Source: Geodermatophilus arenarius
GTDB lineage: Bacteria; Actinomycetota; Actinomycetes; Mycobacteriales; Geodermatophilaceae
NCBI RefSeq assembly: GCF_042654585.1
Contig: NZ_JBHSGR010000011.1
Location: 62,001-126,000, forward strand
Reading direction: 5' to 3'
DNA length: 64,000 nucleotides
The notes under the pieces were generated by a model. The model saw only the letters and a list, made by a program, of their open reading frames with translations, had not been told where the DNA came from and made no database searches. A program made the translations under genes and the position numbers. Positions 44,276 through 52,480 of the stretch are shown here, piece by piece (position 1 is the first letter of the stretch; the number at the start of each line of letters is the position of its first letter).

Positions 44276-45277
44276 ATGACGGTGCTCATGACGGTCAACC
44301 AGCGCGAGCCGCTGCCGGGCGCCCAGTGCCTGGTCGAGTGGCAGGGGCTGCGGCCCGGCGACGAGGTCGCCGCGCACCTGGTGACCGCCTCCGGGCAGCA
44401 CCTGCGCTTCCCCGACGACGAGGTCCCCGGGCTGCGACGCCAGCCCTGGGCGGACGACACCTGGCTGCTCGACGCCGCCGCGCTGCCCGCGGGGTGGCAG
44501 CGGCTGGACCTGGTGGTCACCGCGCCGACGGCGCACCCGCTGTCGCTGTCGCTGGTCGTGCGCACCGGCCCGGGCGCCGGCACGGAGGAGGCCTTCCAGC
44601 ACCCCGGCCTGGACACCGTCGGGGGCACCGCGACCGTGGCGCTGAGCCTGGCGCCGGCCGACACCGGCTACGCCGTCCTGCCGCAGCAGGTGCCCTACGT
44701 CCCGACCCGCGACCCGTGGCTGCGCGGCGGCGGACCCGCGCCCAAGCACGTGGAGGTCCCGCAGGCCCTGCGCGAGGCCACGGCGCTGGCCGGGCACGCC
44801 GGCCTGGTCGCCAGCGGCGTCCCGGTGACCGCGGTGCTCGACCTGTCGGCGTCCATGCGCCCGCGGCTGGTGGCCGGCACCGTGGCCAGCGTCCTGGGCG
44901 CCGTCCAGGCCCTCGCCGCGGCCGCCGACCAGCCCGCCGTCACGGTGGTGGCGGTCAGCGACCGCCCTCAGCCGCCGCGGCAGCTCGGCCTGGCCGACGA
45001 CCCCGAGGAGTTCCTCCGCGCCTGGACCGCCGAGATCGGCCTGCGCACCGGGTCGCGGGCGGTCACCACGGCCGGCGACGGCCGTCCGGGCGTCGTGGTC
45101 ACCGTGACCGACCAGGAGGGCGGCGCCGCGGCGTCCGGCTACCGCGTGGTGCTGGCCGCCCCCGAGCCGGGTGGCACCGTGGCCGCGAGCGGCCTGGGCA
45201 CCGTCGTCGTCCCGGAGCCCCGCCCCGACGCGGCGGCGGTGGTCAGGGCGCTGGCGCACGCCTCACCAGCCTCCTGA
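44276..45277 (+). CDS. TerD-like / vWA domain protein
   Basis: 333 residues from the ATG at 44276 with a GGAGGGGGA Shine-Dalgarno. Residues 1-125 are beta-rich and look like a diverged TerD-like ligand domain. Residues about 183-330 are a vWA domain with AVLDLSASM (Asp189, Ser191, Ser193 of the MIDAS) followed by VTVVAVSDRPQPP and VVTVTDQ. The pair resembles TerF-type proteins. It is the only plus-strand gene in the cluster, divergent from the GTPase operon and overlapping the membrane-protein gene on the other strand by 15 bases at the 3' end. It probably shares a control region with the GTPase operon. Confidence 0.75.
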   Translation: MTVLMTVNQREPLPGAQCLVEWQGLRPGDEVAAHLVTASGQHLRFPDDEVPGLRRQPWADDTWLLDAAALPAGWQRLDLVVTAPTAHPLSLSLVVRTGPGAGTEEAFQHPGLDTVGGTATVALSLAPADTGYAVLPQQVPYVPTRDPWLRGGGPAPKHVEVPQALREATALAGHAGLVASGVPVTAVLDLSASMRPRLVAGTVASVLGAVQALAAAADQPAVTVVAVSDRPQPPRQLGLADDPEEFLRAWTAEIGLRTGSRAVTTAGDGRPGVVVTVTDQEGGAAASGYRVVLAAPEPGGTVAASGLGTVVVPEPRPDAAAVVRALAHASPAS

Positions 45278-46117
45278 GCCCGGCCGCGGGCCGGGACCCG
45301 CGAACGGGTCGGCCGGCCCGGCGGAGGGGTCCGGCGCCGCGAACGGGGTGCGCGGCGCGAACGGGTCCGCGAACGGGTCCACGCCGGCCCGCGGCAGGGG
45401 CAGCCCGGGCCGGGGCAGGCCGGGCGTCAGCGGCTCCGGCACCCGGCCGCGGGCGCCGGTGACGACCAGTCCGGTGCTCCAGGCGAGCAGCGCGACCGCG
45501 ACACCGAGCAGCAGCCACCACGACGTCCCGACCTCGACCGCCGCGTCGAGGGCGTCGGCCAGGCCGGTGGAGTCGGCGAGCACCCGCAGCGTGTCGCCGA
45601 CCAGCAGCGCGCCGGCGGCCCACAGCAGCCACCAGGAGGCGCACCAGGCGACCGCGACGGCGGCGATCCGGCTCGGCCGGCGCCAGGCCAGCACGGCGGC
45701 GCCGAGCAGCACGAGGACGGTGGCCCCGGTGGCCGTCGTCAGGCCGAGGTCGCGGACGGTGAAGGACACCTCGCCGGTGACCACGGCCAGCCGGGTGTCG
45801 CGCAGACCGGTCACCACGACGACCGCGACGGCGCCCAGGACGGCGAGCGCGACGGCCGCCTCCCGGTCGCCGCGCACCCGCCACGGCGCGGCCGGCCGTG
45901 CGCGCACGCCGGCGCCGCCGCCGCGGCGGAGCACGTCGAGCACCAGCAGCACGACCAGGCCGATGCCGGGGAGCGCCGCCCCGAGCAGCAGGCCCTGCCA
46001 GGCCGGCCGGCCCAGCGCGGCGGCCGCCGCCGCGCCGGCCAGGCCCCAGAAGAGCGCGGTGGCCAGCCACATGAGCAGGAAGAGCTGGCCGGTCAACGTC
46101 AGCAGGTCCCACAGCAC
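45263..46117 (-). CDS. Multipass membrane protein with DPF-rich tail
   Basis: 284 residues from the GTG at 46117, five bases after the stop of the 914-residue gene. Six or so hydrophobic segments: about 5-28, 38-58, 75-97, 112-130, 140-160 and 180-205. The C-terminal tail (about 215-284) carries DPFADPFAP and ADPFAGPG in Pro-rich sequence. No known family is recognised. It is the third gene of a coupled set with the tubulin-like protein and is likely part of that membrane complex. It converges with the plus-strand vWA gene. Confidence 0.72.
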   Translation of the reverse strand: MLWDLLTLTGQLFLLMWLATALFWGLAGAAAAAALGRPAWQGLLLGAALPGIGLVVLLVLDVLRRGGGAGVRARPAAPWRVRGDREAAVALAVLGAVAVVVVTGLRDTRLAVVTGEVSFTVRDLGLTTATGATVLVLLGAAVLAWRRPSRIAAVAVAWCASWWLLWAAGALLVGDTLRVLADSTGLADALDAAVEVGTSWWLLLGVAVALLAWSTGLVVTGARGRVPEPLTPGLPRPGLPLPRAGVDPFADPFAPRTPFAAPDPSAGPADPFAGPGPRPGSGGW

Positions 46118-46122
46118 GGCGG

Positions 46123-48867
46123 TCAGCTCCTCGTGCCGATGCCGCGCGACACCGGTGCCGGCGGCTCGGGCGCCTCGGGCGTGGACGGGGTGAAGTGCGC
46201 GACCTGGTCCAGCGTGAGCTGGCGGGTCAGGTCGAGGCGGGCGACGAAGCGGTCCATGCTGCGCCGGCCGGCCGCCGGGACGACCCGCAGCTGGGTGGCC
46301 GCCCCCGGGGGCACCGGGACGCCGACCGCCGCGAGCACGGTGGACTCGACCTGGTTGGCCAGCATCACCGCGCCGGTGGAGCTGAAGCCCTCCCGGTCGA
46401 GGTGGGCGGCGCTCCCGAGGACGGGGGAGAGGAACGCCGGGCCGGACACCGTCTCCTCGCGCATGCCCGCGGTCACCGTCACCGTCGGGTGGACGACGGC
46501 CAGCGACCACTCCAGCCCGCGCTCCGCACCCAGCCGGGTGAGCCAGTCGACCAGCCGCGCGTCGGCGGCGGCCGCGGCGGCGTGCCGGTCCTCGGGCGTG
46601 CCCAGCGTCCGCACCAGCTCGGGAAGCGGGCCCTGGTCGGAGTACCCGGTGTCGCTCCAGACGGCGGAGTGCTCGGCCCGGCCGTAGCGCTGCGAGCGGG
46701 CGGCCAGTGCGGCCTGGATGCGGGCCTGCAGCTGGGCGCCGAGCCAGCCGACGTGCACCTGGGCCCGGCGGGCCTCGTGCACCAGCTGGACGTGCTCGTC
46801 GGCCGAGAAGCCGGCGGAGCCGACCGCGAGCGACAGCGGCAGCGTCCCGGACAGGCCGGCCGGGTAGGCCGACTCCTCGTCGGCGGTCCCGGTCGCGCCG
46901 AACGGGTCGTGGACGACGCGGGAGAGCACCCGGGTCCACAGCCGGCTCTGCCGGTACAGCACGCCCAGCCGCTGCACCTCGCGCGCCACGTGGGCGACGT
47001 GCCTCTGGGCCCACTCCCGGCGTGCCCGCTGCTCGTCGCGCTCGTGCAGCCAGGTGAACAGCTCCTTCTGCCGGCGCATGAACACCAGCGCGGAGCTGGC
47101 GAACCACGCGACCAGCAGGCCGACGCCGACGAGGCTGCCGACGAGGACGGAGAGGACCTCGCCGACGACCAGCCCGGCGACCAGCAGCAGGGCGGCCACC
47201 ACCGCGGCCAGGGCGCCGAGCACGAACCGGCGGGTGCGCCGCTGGGTCTCCAGGATGCGCGCCGGCGGCTCGTCGCCGCCGGTGTCCCCGGCCGTCCCGA
47301 TCGCCTCGCTCAGCGTCCGGCGGGCCTGCTCGAGCTCCCAGGACAGCGACGAGCCCAGCGTCCAGGTGAAGCTGCGCTGCCGGGCCATCCAGGCGCCCAG
47401 CGACCGCAGGGTGCCGTCGAGGACGGCGTACCGGGACGGGTCGTTCGCGCCCGCGGCGGGCCGGTCGCGCTCGCCGGTCAGCAGCCGGTGGGCCTGGGCG
47501 GCGAGGTAGGGGTCGTCGGGGTGCACCTCGACGGCGCCGACCTCCGGCAGCGCGCCGACCGGCAGCCGGTGCGCGGGTTCGTCCGGCGGCGGGACGATGA
47601 GCTCCGGCCGGTCGAGCACCTGCCGGTCCTGGCCGAACTGGGGCATCCGCACGCCGGGGTGCACCGCCGACCCGTCGGCCAGGCTGACGCCGACCGCCGT
47701 GACCTCGCTCCAGAACGCGCCGGCGTCGACCGTGGCGACCTCGCTGCCCGGGGACACCTGGGCCGACAGCCGCGTCGCCTCGTCGATGAGCACGCTGATG
47801 TCGTCCTCGTCGGCCGACTGCGGCGGACGGTTGGCCGGCCGGACGCCGAGCACGAGCACCTCGTAGCCCGACCGGTCGCCGAAGAGCCGGTCGTTGGCCC
47901 ACCCGGCGAGCGCGCCGGCGGTCCGGTGCACCAGCCCCTCGACCCACGCCTTGGGGGCGTTCCGGATCGCCGCCCACAGGAAGGACAGGAACATCCGGAC
48001 CGCCTGCAGCAGCCCGACGCCGGTGCGCGGCGCGGGCGTGAACGGCGGCGGGGCGGCGAACCGGGTCAGGTCGCGGTGCAGCTCCAGGACCGCGGTCGCC
48101 GCGGCCTCCGCGGCGGGCAGCGCCTGCACGTCAGGGACGTCGGGAAGCCGGTCCCCGCGGGGCGTGCGCGCCCGGGGGAGCGGCCCCTCGGCCCGGTACA
48201 CCTGCTCGGACAGCCCGGTGAACACCGCCTGCGAGTCCAGGGTGCGGGCGTAGGCGCGGGCGACGGTCACCTGCGTGCCCGGCCACACCTGGGTGCCGTC
48301 GAACGGCGCCTCGGCCATCGCCGTCCAGAGCCCGGCGACGGTGGCCAGGCCCGAGGCGGCGTGCGCGGCGAGCTCGCCGGCCGGCACCGGCCGGCTCACC
48401 GCGGTCGGGCTCTGCCCGTCGCGGGCCTGCAGCAGGACGTTGGGCCGGGACCCGACGACGGCGTCCTCGGGGACGGGCGTCGCACCGGTGGCGGGGACGA
48501 GCAGGTTGACCAGCGGCGCGTGGCCCAGGCCGATCCGCTCGAGCAGGGCCAGGGCCGCGGTCGTCGCCGGGACGGCGGGCCGCGGCGCGGTACCGGCGTC
48601 GTCCGTGAAGACCTGCACCAGCACCACGCGCGCCCCGGTGATGCCCGAGACGGCCAGCCACTGCTCGGCCGGGGACGTGCGCGCGCCGTCCCGGTCGACG
48701 ACGGTCAGCTGCGGCGGCCCGGCCGGCTGGTCCAGGTCGATCCACACCGACGGGCCGAGCAGGTCGGCCGCGGTCCAGTCACGGACGACCTCCCGGACGT
48801 CCGCCGCCGCGCCGCCGCCGAACCTGCCGAGGACGACCGTCGTGGGGCCGGAGCCGGGGGCGGTCAC
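46123..48867 (-). CDS. Membrane partner of the tubulin-like protein, unknown family
   Basis: 914 residues; the GTG start overlaps the tubulin-like gene stop (GTGA). N-terminal residues 1-220 form an alpha/beta domain (TTVVLGRFGGGAAADV, PSVWIDLDQP, GITGARVVLVQVF). Two adjacent TM helices lie at about 547-590 (LGALAAVVAALLLVAG and VGSLVGVGLLVAWFAS). The following charged helix (LHERDEQRARREWAQRHVAH) and the C-terminal region (about 620-914) contain HDPFGATGTADEE. There is no enzyme motif. Strict coupling suggests it forms a fixed complex with the tubulin-like protein at the membrane. Related genes next to tubulin-like genes in actinobacteria are known to me only as hypothetical. Confidence 0.7.
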   Translation of the reverse strand: MTAPGSGPTTVVLGRFGGGAAADVREVVRDWTAADLLGPSVWIDLDQPAGPPQLTVVDRDGARTSPAEQWLAVSGITGARVVLVQVFTDDAGTAPRPAVPATTAALALLERIGLGHAPLVNLLVPATGATPVPEDAVVGSRPNVLLQARDGQSPTAVSRPVPAGELAAHAASGLATVAGLWTAMAEAPFDGTQVWPGTQVTVARAYARTLDSQAVFTGLSEQVYRAEGPLPRARTPRGDRLPDVPDVQALPAAEAAATAVLELHRDLTRFAAPPPFTPAPRTGVGLLQAVRMFLSFLWAAIRNAPKAWVEGLVHRTAGALAGWANDRLFGDRSGYEVLVLGVRPANRPPQSADEDDISVLIDEATRLSAQVSPGSEVATVDAGAFWSEVTAVGVSLADGSAVHPGVRMPQFGQDRQVLDRPELIVPPPDEPAHRLPVGALPEVGAVEVHPDDPYLAAQAHRLLTGERDRPAAGANDPSRYAVLDGTLRSLGAWMARQRSFTWTLGSSLSWELEQARRTLSEAIGTAGDTGGDEPPARILETQRRTRRFVLGALAAVVAALLLVAGLVVGEVLSVLVGSLVGVGLLVAWFASSALVFMRRQKELFTWLHERDEQRARREWAQRHVAHVAREVQRLGVLYRQSRLWTRVLSRVVHDPFGATGTADEESAYPAGLSGTLPLSLAVGSAGFSADEHVQLVHEARRAQVHVGWLGAQLQARIQAALAARSQRYGRAEHSAVWSDTGYSDQGPLPELVRTLGTPEDRHAAAAAADARLVDWLTRLGAERGLEWSLAVVHPTVTVTAGMREETVSGPAFLSPVLGSAAHLDREGFSSTGAVMLANQVESTVLAAVGVPVPPGAATQLRVVPAAGRRSMDRFVARLDLTRQLTLDQVAHFTPSTPEAPEPPAPVSRGIGTRS

Positions 48868-51800
48868 GCGCGCGTCCGGGTGATGCCGCTGGACGCCTGC
48901 GACGCCAGGGAGAGCCCGGTGTAGTCGGGCAGCTCCAGGTTGGCCAGCAGCTGGGAGCTCGCGGTGAGCAGCTGCGGCGCGATCTCCCAGTCCCGCGGCA
49001 CCTTCCAGAAGTTGTGGGGGCTCACGGTGCTGAACTCCCCGCGCGGGCCCGGCACGGACGCGTCCGGCGGCAGCAGGCTCGTGGCGTCCTCACCCAGCGA
49101 CGCGCACCACTCCCGGGCCTCGGCCAGCCGCTGCTCCGGCGTCGCCACGACCGGGGCCTCGCCCCAGGGCAGCGCACCGCTGCGGGTCCGGCCGTCCCGG
49201 ATCCAGGTGAGCAGCGCGTCGTTCGGCTGCCGCTCGTCGGCCGACTGCAGGAACCGGCCGAGCTGGAAGAGGGCCTGGTATGGCTGCAGCGCCGGCAGCT
49301 GGGTGTTGCCGTCGCACAGCGCCAGGGCCAGGGGCAGGGACTCGACGACGGCGGCCAGCAGGCCCCAGCCGGGCGCGTCGCGGGCGGGGTCCTCGGCGCC
49401 GAGCAGCGGGTGCGGCAGCCGGGTGAAGGTGCGCAGTTCCTCCGACCACACCGCGACCCCGCCGTCGAGGATCGGGCCCTCGCCGGGCACGAGCACCTCG
49501 CCGGTGAGCCGGCCGACCAGCCAGCCGGTGACCATGGCCTGCAGCCAGGTGCGGGACACCGGGGCGAAGTCGGTCAGCGACCGGCCGCGGCGCCAGCGCC
49601 AGAAGCTGCCGCGCAGCTGCGGGGAGTTCGACTCGGTCCACTGCTTCCGGATGGGACGCTGCAGCGACGAGAAGACGACCGGGTTGTAGATGCCGGCGTA
49701 GTTGCCCAGGATGTCGATCCGGCTCTGCGGCCCCTCGGTGACCGCGTGGTGCAGCCGCTCGACGGCGTCGTGGTCGCTCGCGCCGCGGCGCAGCGCGTCG
49801 GCCATCCGCTCGACGACGTCCCGGTGCGCCGTCAGGGGCACCTCGCCGAACTGGTAGGTCACCTCGACCCGGACGTCGTGGACCGCCTGGACCATCCCGG
49901 TGTCCACGGCCACGAGCGGGGCGGCCAGCTGCAGCGCCGCCTCGAAGCGGTCGACGAAGTGGCGGGCGAGGGCCTCCCGCTCGTGCAGCCCCGCCCCCTC
50001 GCGGCGGAGGTAGGCGTCGAGCCCCTGCTGGATGAACCCGCCCATGACCTGGTCGGGCCGGTTGACCCAGACGCGGGCGCCGTCGAGCAGCGCCGTCGCG
50101 TCGAGCTCGACGCGGTAGGTGGCCCGCCGGGACGGGTTGAGGGAGGCGAGCGCCTGCGGCCACCACTCCGACCGGCGGCCGATCCGCACCGGCGAGCCGT
50201 TGACGTCGATGCCGGTGAGCCGCTCGGCCGGGCGGACGCCACCGCGGACGTCGGCGTGCAGCCAGGTCAGTGCCTCGAAGACGGCGAGCTCCTCGGCGCG
50301 CTCGGCGGACACCGTGCCGCCGCCGGGGGCGAAGCCGTTGAAGGTCTGCACCAGCTGGTCGGCGAACGACCGCGGGTAGGTGGCGATGTCCTCGAGCAGG
50401 ACCTCGTTCTCGGCGGTGGCGAAGCGGCCGGGGACGTCGTCACCGACCGGCCACTGCTGCACCTCCGTCGTCGCCACGGTCGACACCGGGGCGGCGCCGA
50501 CGGTCGCCCGCTCGGCGGCCTCGAGCGCCTCGCGGGCGTGCTGCAGGCCGGTGCGCAGGGGCGGCAGCAGGTCGGTGCCGAGCTGGGCGAGCAGGTCACC
50601 GGCCAGGGCCGCGCCCTTGCGGACGAACAGGTCGGCGAAGTGCTGCCGGATGCGGGTGACGGCCCGGCCGACGACGCCGTGGTTGGCGTCGATGGCCGAG
50701 GTGACCGTCTGCAGCTCGGCGGTGACGTCGGCGGCGATCTCCTGGGGGTGCAGCGTCGTCGCGGAGTTCCGGATCAGCTGGTCGGCGGCCGCCTGGAGGT
50801 CGGAGGCCAGCGTCTCGAGCACCCGCTCGGCCACCGGCAGCCCGCGCTCGCCGGCGACCAGGAGCACCGCCTTCTCCAGCCGGACCTGGATGTCCTGCAC
50901 CCACCTCGCGGCGGCCTCGCGCAGCTCGGCGTCCGCCTCGTCCACGGTCTTCTGGAACGACGAGGTGATGAACCCGGCCAGCTGCTGGGCGAAGTGGGCG
51001 CCCTTCGCCGCGTAGCCCGGCACCATCGCCGGGGCGACGGCGGTGGAGGTGGAGTTCGCCGCGAGGGTCTCGCGTGCCTGGGCGGTCCAGACGTCGTCGA
51101 CCAGGTGCCGCAGGTAGCTGGTGTCCCGCAGGCGCAGGTCCGGCAGGCCGGCCCACTGCAGGAACTGCGGGTAGTACTCGGCCGCCGTGGCGGCGACCGC
51201 CTGCTGGGGGCTGCGCTCGCCGCTGTGCACCGTGACGTCCCAGTGGCCGCGGAGCAGCCGCTCGAGCCCGCGGCGGGCCAGCCGCTGGGCGGCGTACTCG
51301 GCGTACCGGTCCCGCCCCAGGCCCAGGGACGCGAAGCCGATCGAGCCGAAGACCAGCGGCTCGGTGGTCTCGATCTCGGCGCCGTGCCTGGCGGGCTGGA
51401 CGCTGAGCTGGGTGCGGTCCTGCAGGGAGGTGGCCGCGGACTCCAGGTTGCCGATGGCGTAGGCCTTGAGGCTGGTCTGCTGGGCCTCGGAGACGAACAG
51501 CGAGGCCAGCGACCGGGCGAAGCCGCGGTAGACGGTCTCCGAGGCGCCGTCGCCGAACCGGGCACCGGTGATGCCGTTGTAGGCCCCGACCGGGAAGGCC
51601 AGCAGCGGCCCGCGGCCGGGCTTCACCGGCTGCGGGACGCCGCCGTAGACCGACCACTCCTGGGGGGTCCACGGCGCCTGCCGGGCGGCCATCGACGACA
51701 TGAGCTCGGCGACCGTGCCGAGGGCGTTGGCGTTCACCCCGGCCCGGCGGTTGGCCTGCAGCCGCTCGAACACGTCCGGCGTGTACAGGAAGGCCAGGGC

Positions 51801-52445
51801 CTGCTCGGCGGGGAAGTTGGGCACCTGCCCGCCGACGGCGCGCAGCAGGTTGCAGACGTCGAGGGTCATGGACGCGCCGGTGCCGCCGGCCAGCGACGAC
51901 ACGACGAAGACCAGCGTGCCCTGAGAACCCTTGTCGTCGAGCTTGAGCAGGTTCGACAGCGTGCGCAGGTCGCTGTCGGCCGCGCCCTGGTTGAGCCGCT
52001 CGGCCACCGGGACCAGCCGGTCGTAGACCAGGCCGGCCCGGGCCAGGGTCAGCAGCCGCCCCACCGCCCGGTACTGACCGGCGCCCTCGGTGATCGGCGT
52101 CGTCACCTTGCCCGGGTCCGGGCGCCAGCGGGCCAGCTGGCGCAGCTGGCTGCCGGTGGGCTGGGAGGAGAGGGTGGTCTGCAGCGCCGAGTCGAGGACG
52201 GCGTAGCTGTCGGTGGGGTTGCTCACCGGGATGTACGTGCCGCCCTGCGCCGGCACGGTCTGCGGCAGGCCGGGGCCGACGCCGTCGGGTGCCGAGGGCA
52301 CGTCGATGTGCACGAACTCCCAGCACCGGGGCAGGTGGTCGGCGGTCCAGCCCTTCGCGGACAGCTCCGAGCGCAGCTGGTCCATGAGGAACTGCAGGGT
52401 CTTGCCGCCCGAGCCGCCCAGGCCGACGACGCAGATCTTGTACAC
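48864..52445 (-). CDS. Tubulin/FtsZ-like GTPase (large actinobacterial form)
   Basis: 1193 residues. The GTG start gives MYKICVVGLGGSGGKTLQFLM, a tubulin-superfamily first loop (GLGGSGGKT, 8-16). The tubulin/FtsZ T4 loop is VVSSLAGGTGASMTLD (181-196), the equivalent of GGGTGSG. Nucleotide-binding Asn/Asp positions follow in the domain around LKLDDKGSQGTLVF. Residues about 380-1193 are helix- and beta-rich and have no FtsZ counterpart, making this three times the usual length. It should bind GTP and may form filaments. It lies 35 bases after the vWA gene and overlaps the next gene by four bases. Confidence 0.82.
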   Translation of the reverse strand: MYKICVVGLGGSGGKTLQFLMDQLRSELSAKGWTADHLPRCWEFVHIDVPSAPDGVGPGLPQTVPAQGGTYIPVSNPTDSYAVLDSALQTTLSSQPTGSQLRQLARWRPDPGKVTTPITEGAGQYRAVGRLLTLARAGLVYDRLVPVAERLNQGAADSDLRTLSNLLKLDDKGSQGTLVFVVSSLAGGTGASMTLDVCNLLRAVGGQVPNFPAEQALAFLYTPDVFERLQANRRAGVNANALGTVAELMSSMAARQAPWTPQEWSVYGGVPQPVKPGRGPLLAFPVGAYNGITGARFGDGASETVYRGFARSLASLFVSEAQQTSLKAYAIGNLESAATSLQDRTQLSVQPARHGAEIETTEPLVFGSIGFASLGLGRDRYAEYAAQRLARRGLERLLRGHWDVTVHSGERSPQQAVAATAAEYYPQFLQWAGLPDLRLRDTSYLRHLVDDVWTAQARETLAANSTSTAVAPAMVPGYAAKGAHFAQQLAGFITSSFQKTVDEADAELREAAARWVQDIQVRLEKAVLLVAGERGLPVAERVLETLASDLQAAADQLIRNSATTLHPQEIAADVTAELQTVTSAIDANHGVVGRAVTRIRQHFADLFVRKGAALAGDLLAQLGTDLLPPLRTGLQHAREALEAAERATVGAAPVSTVATTEVQQWPVGDDVPGRFATAENEVLLEDIATYPRSFADQLVQTFNGFAPGGGTVSAERAEELAVFEALTWLHADVRGGVRPAERLTGIDVNGSPVRIGRRSEWWPQALASLNPSRRATYRVELDATALLDGARVWVNRPDQVMGGFIQQGLDAYLRREGAGLHEREALARHFVDRFEAALQLAAPLVAVDTGMVQAVHDVRVEVTYQFGEVPLTAHRDVVERMADALRRGASDHDAVERLHHAVTEGPQSRIDILGNYAGIYNPVVFSSLQRPIRKQWTESNSPQLRGSFWRWRRGRSLTDFAPVSRTWLQAMVTGWLVGRLTGEVLVPGEGPILDGGVAVWSEELRTFTRLPHPLLGAEDPARDAPGWGLLAAVVESLPLALALCDGNTQLPALQPYQALFQLGRFLQSADERQPNDALLTWIRDGRTRSGALPWGEAPVVATPEQRLAEAREWCASLGEDATSLLPPDASVPGPRGEFSTVSPHNFWKVPRDWEIAPQLLTASSQLLANLELPDYTGLSLASQASSGITRTRA

Positions 52446-52480
52446 GGGGTCTCCAGGTCAGTGCGGGGTGCGTGGCGCCG

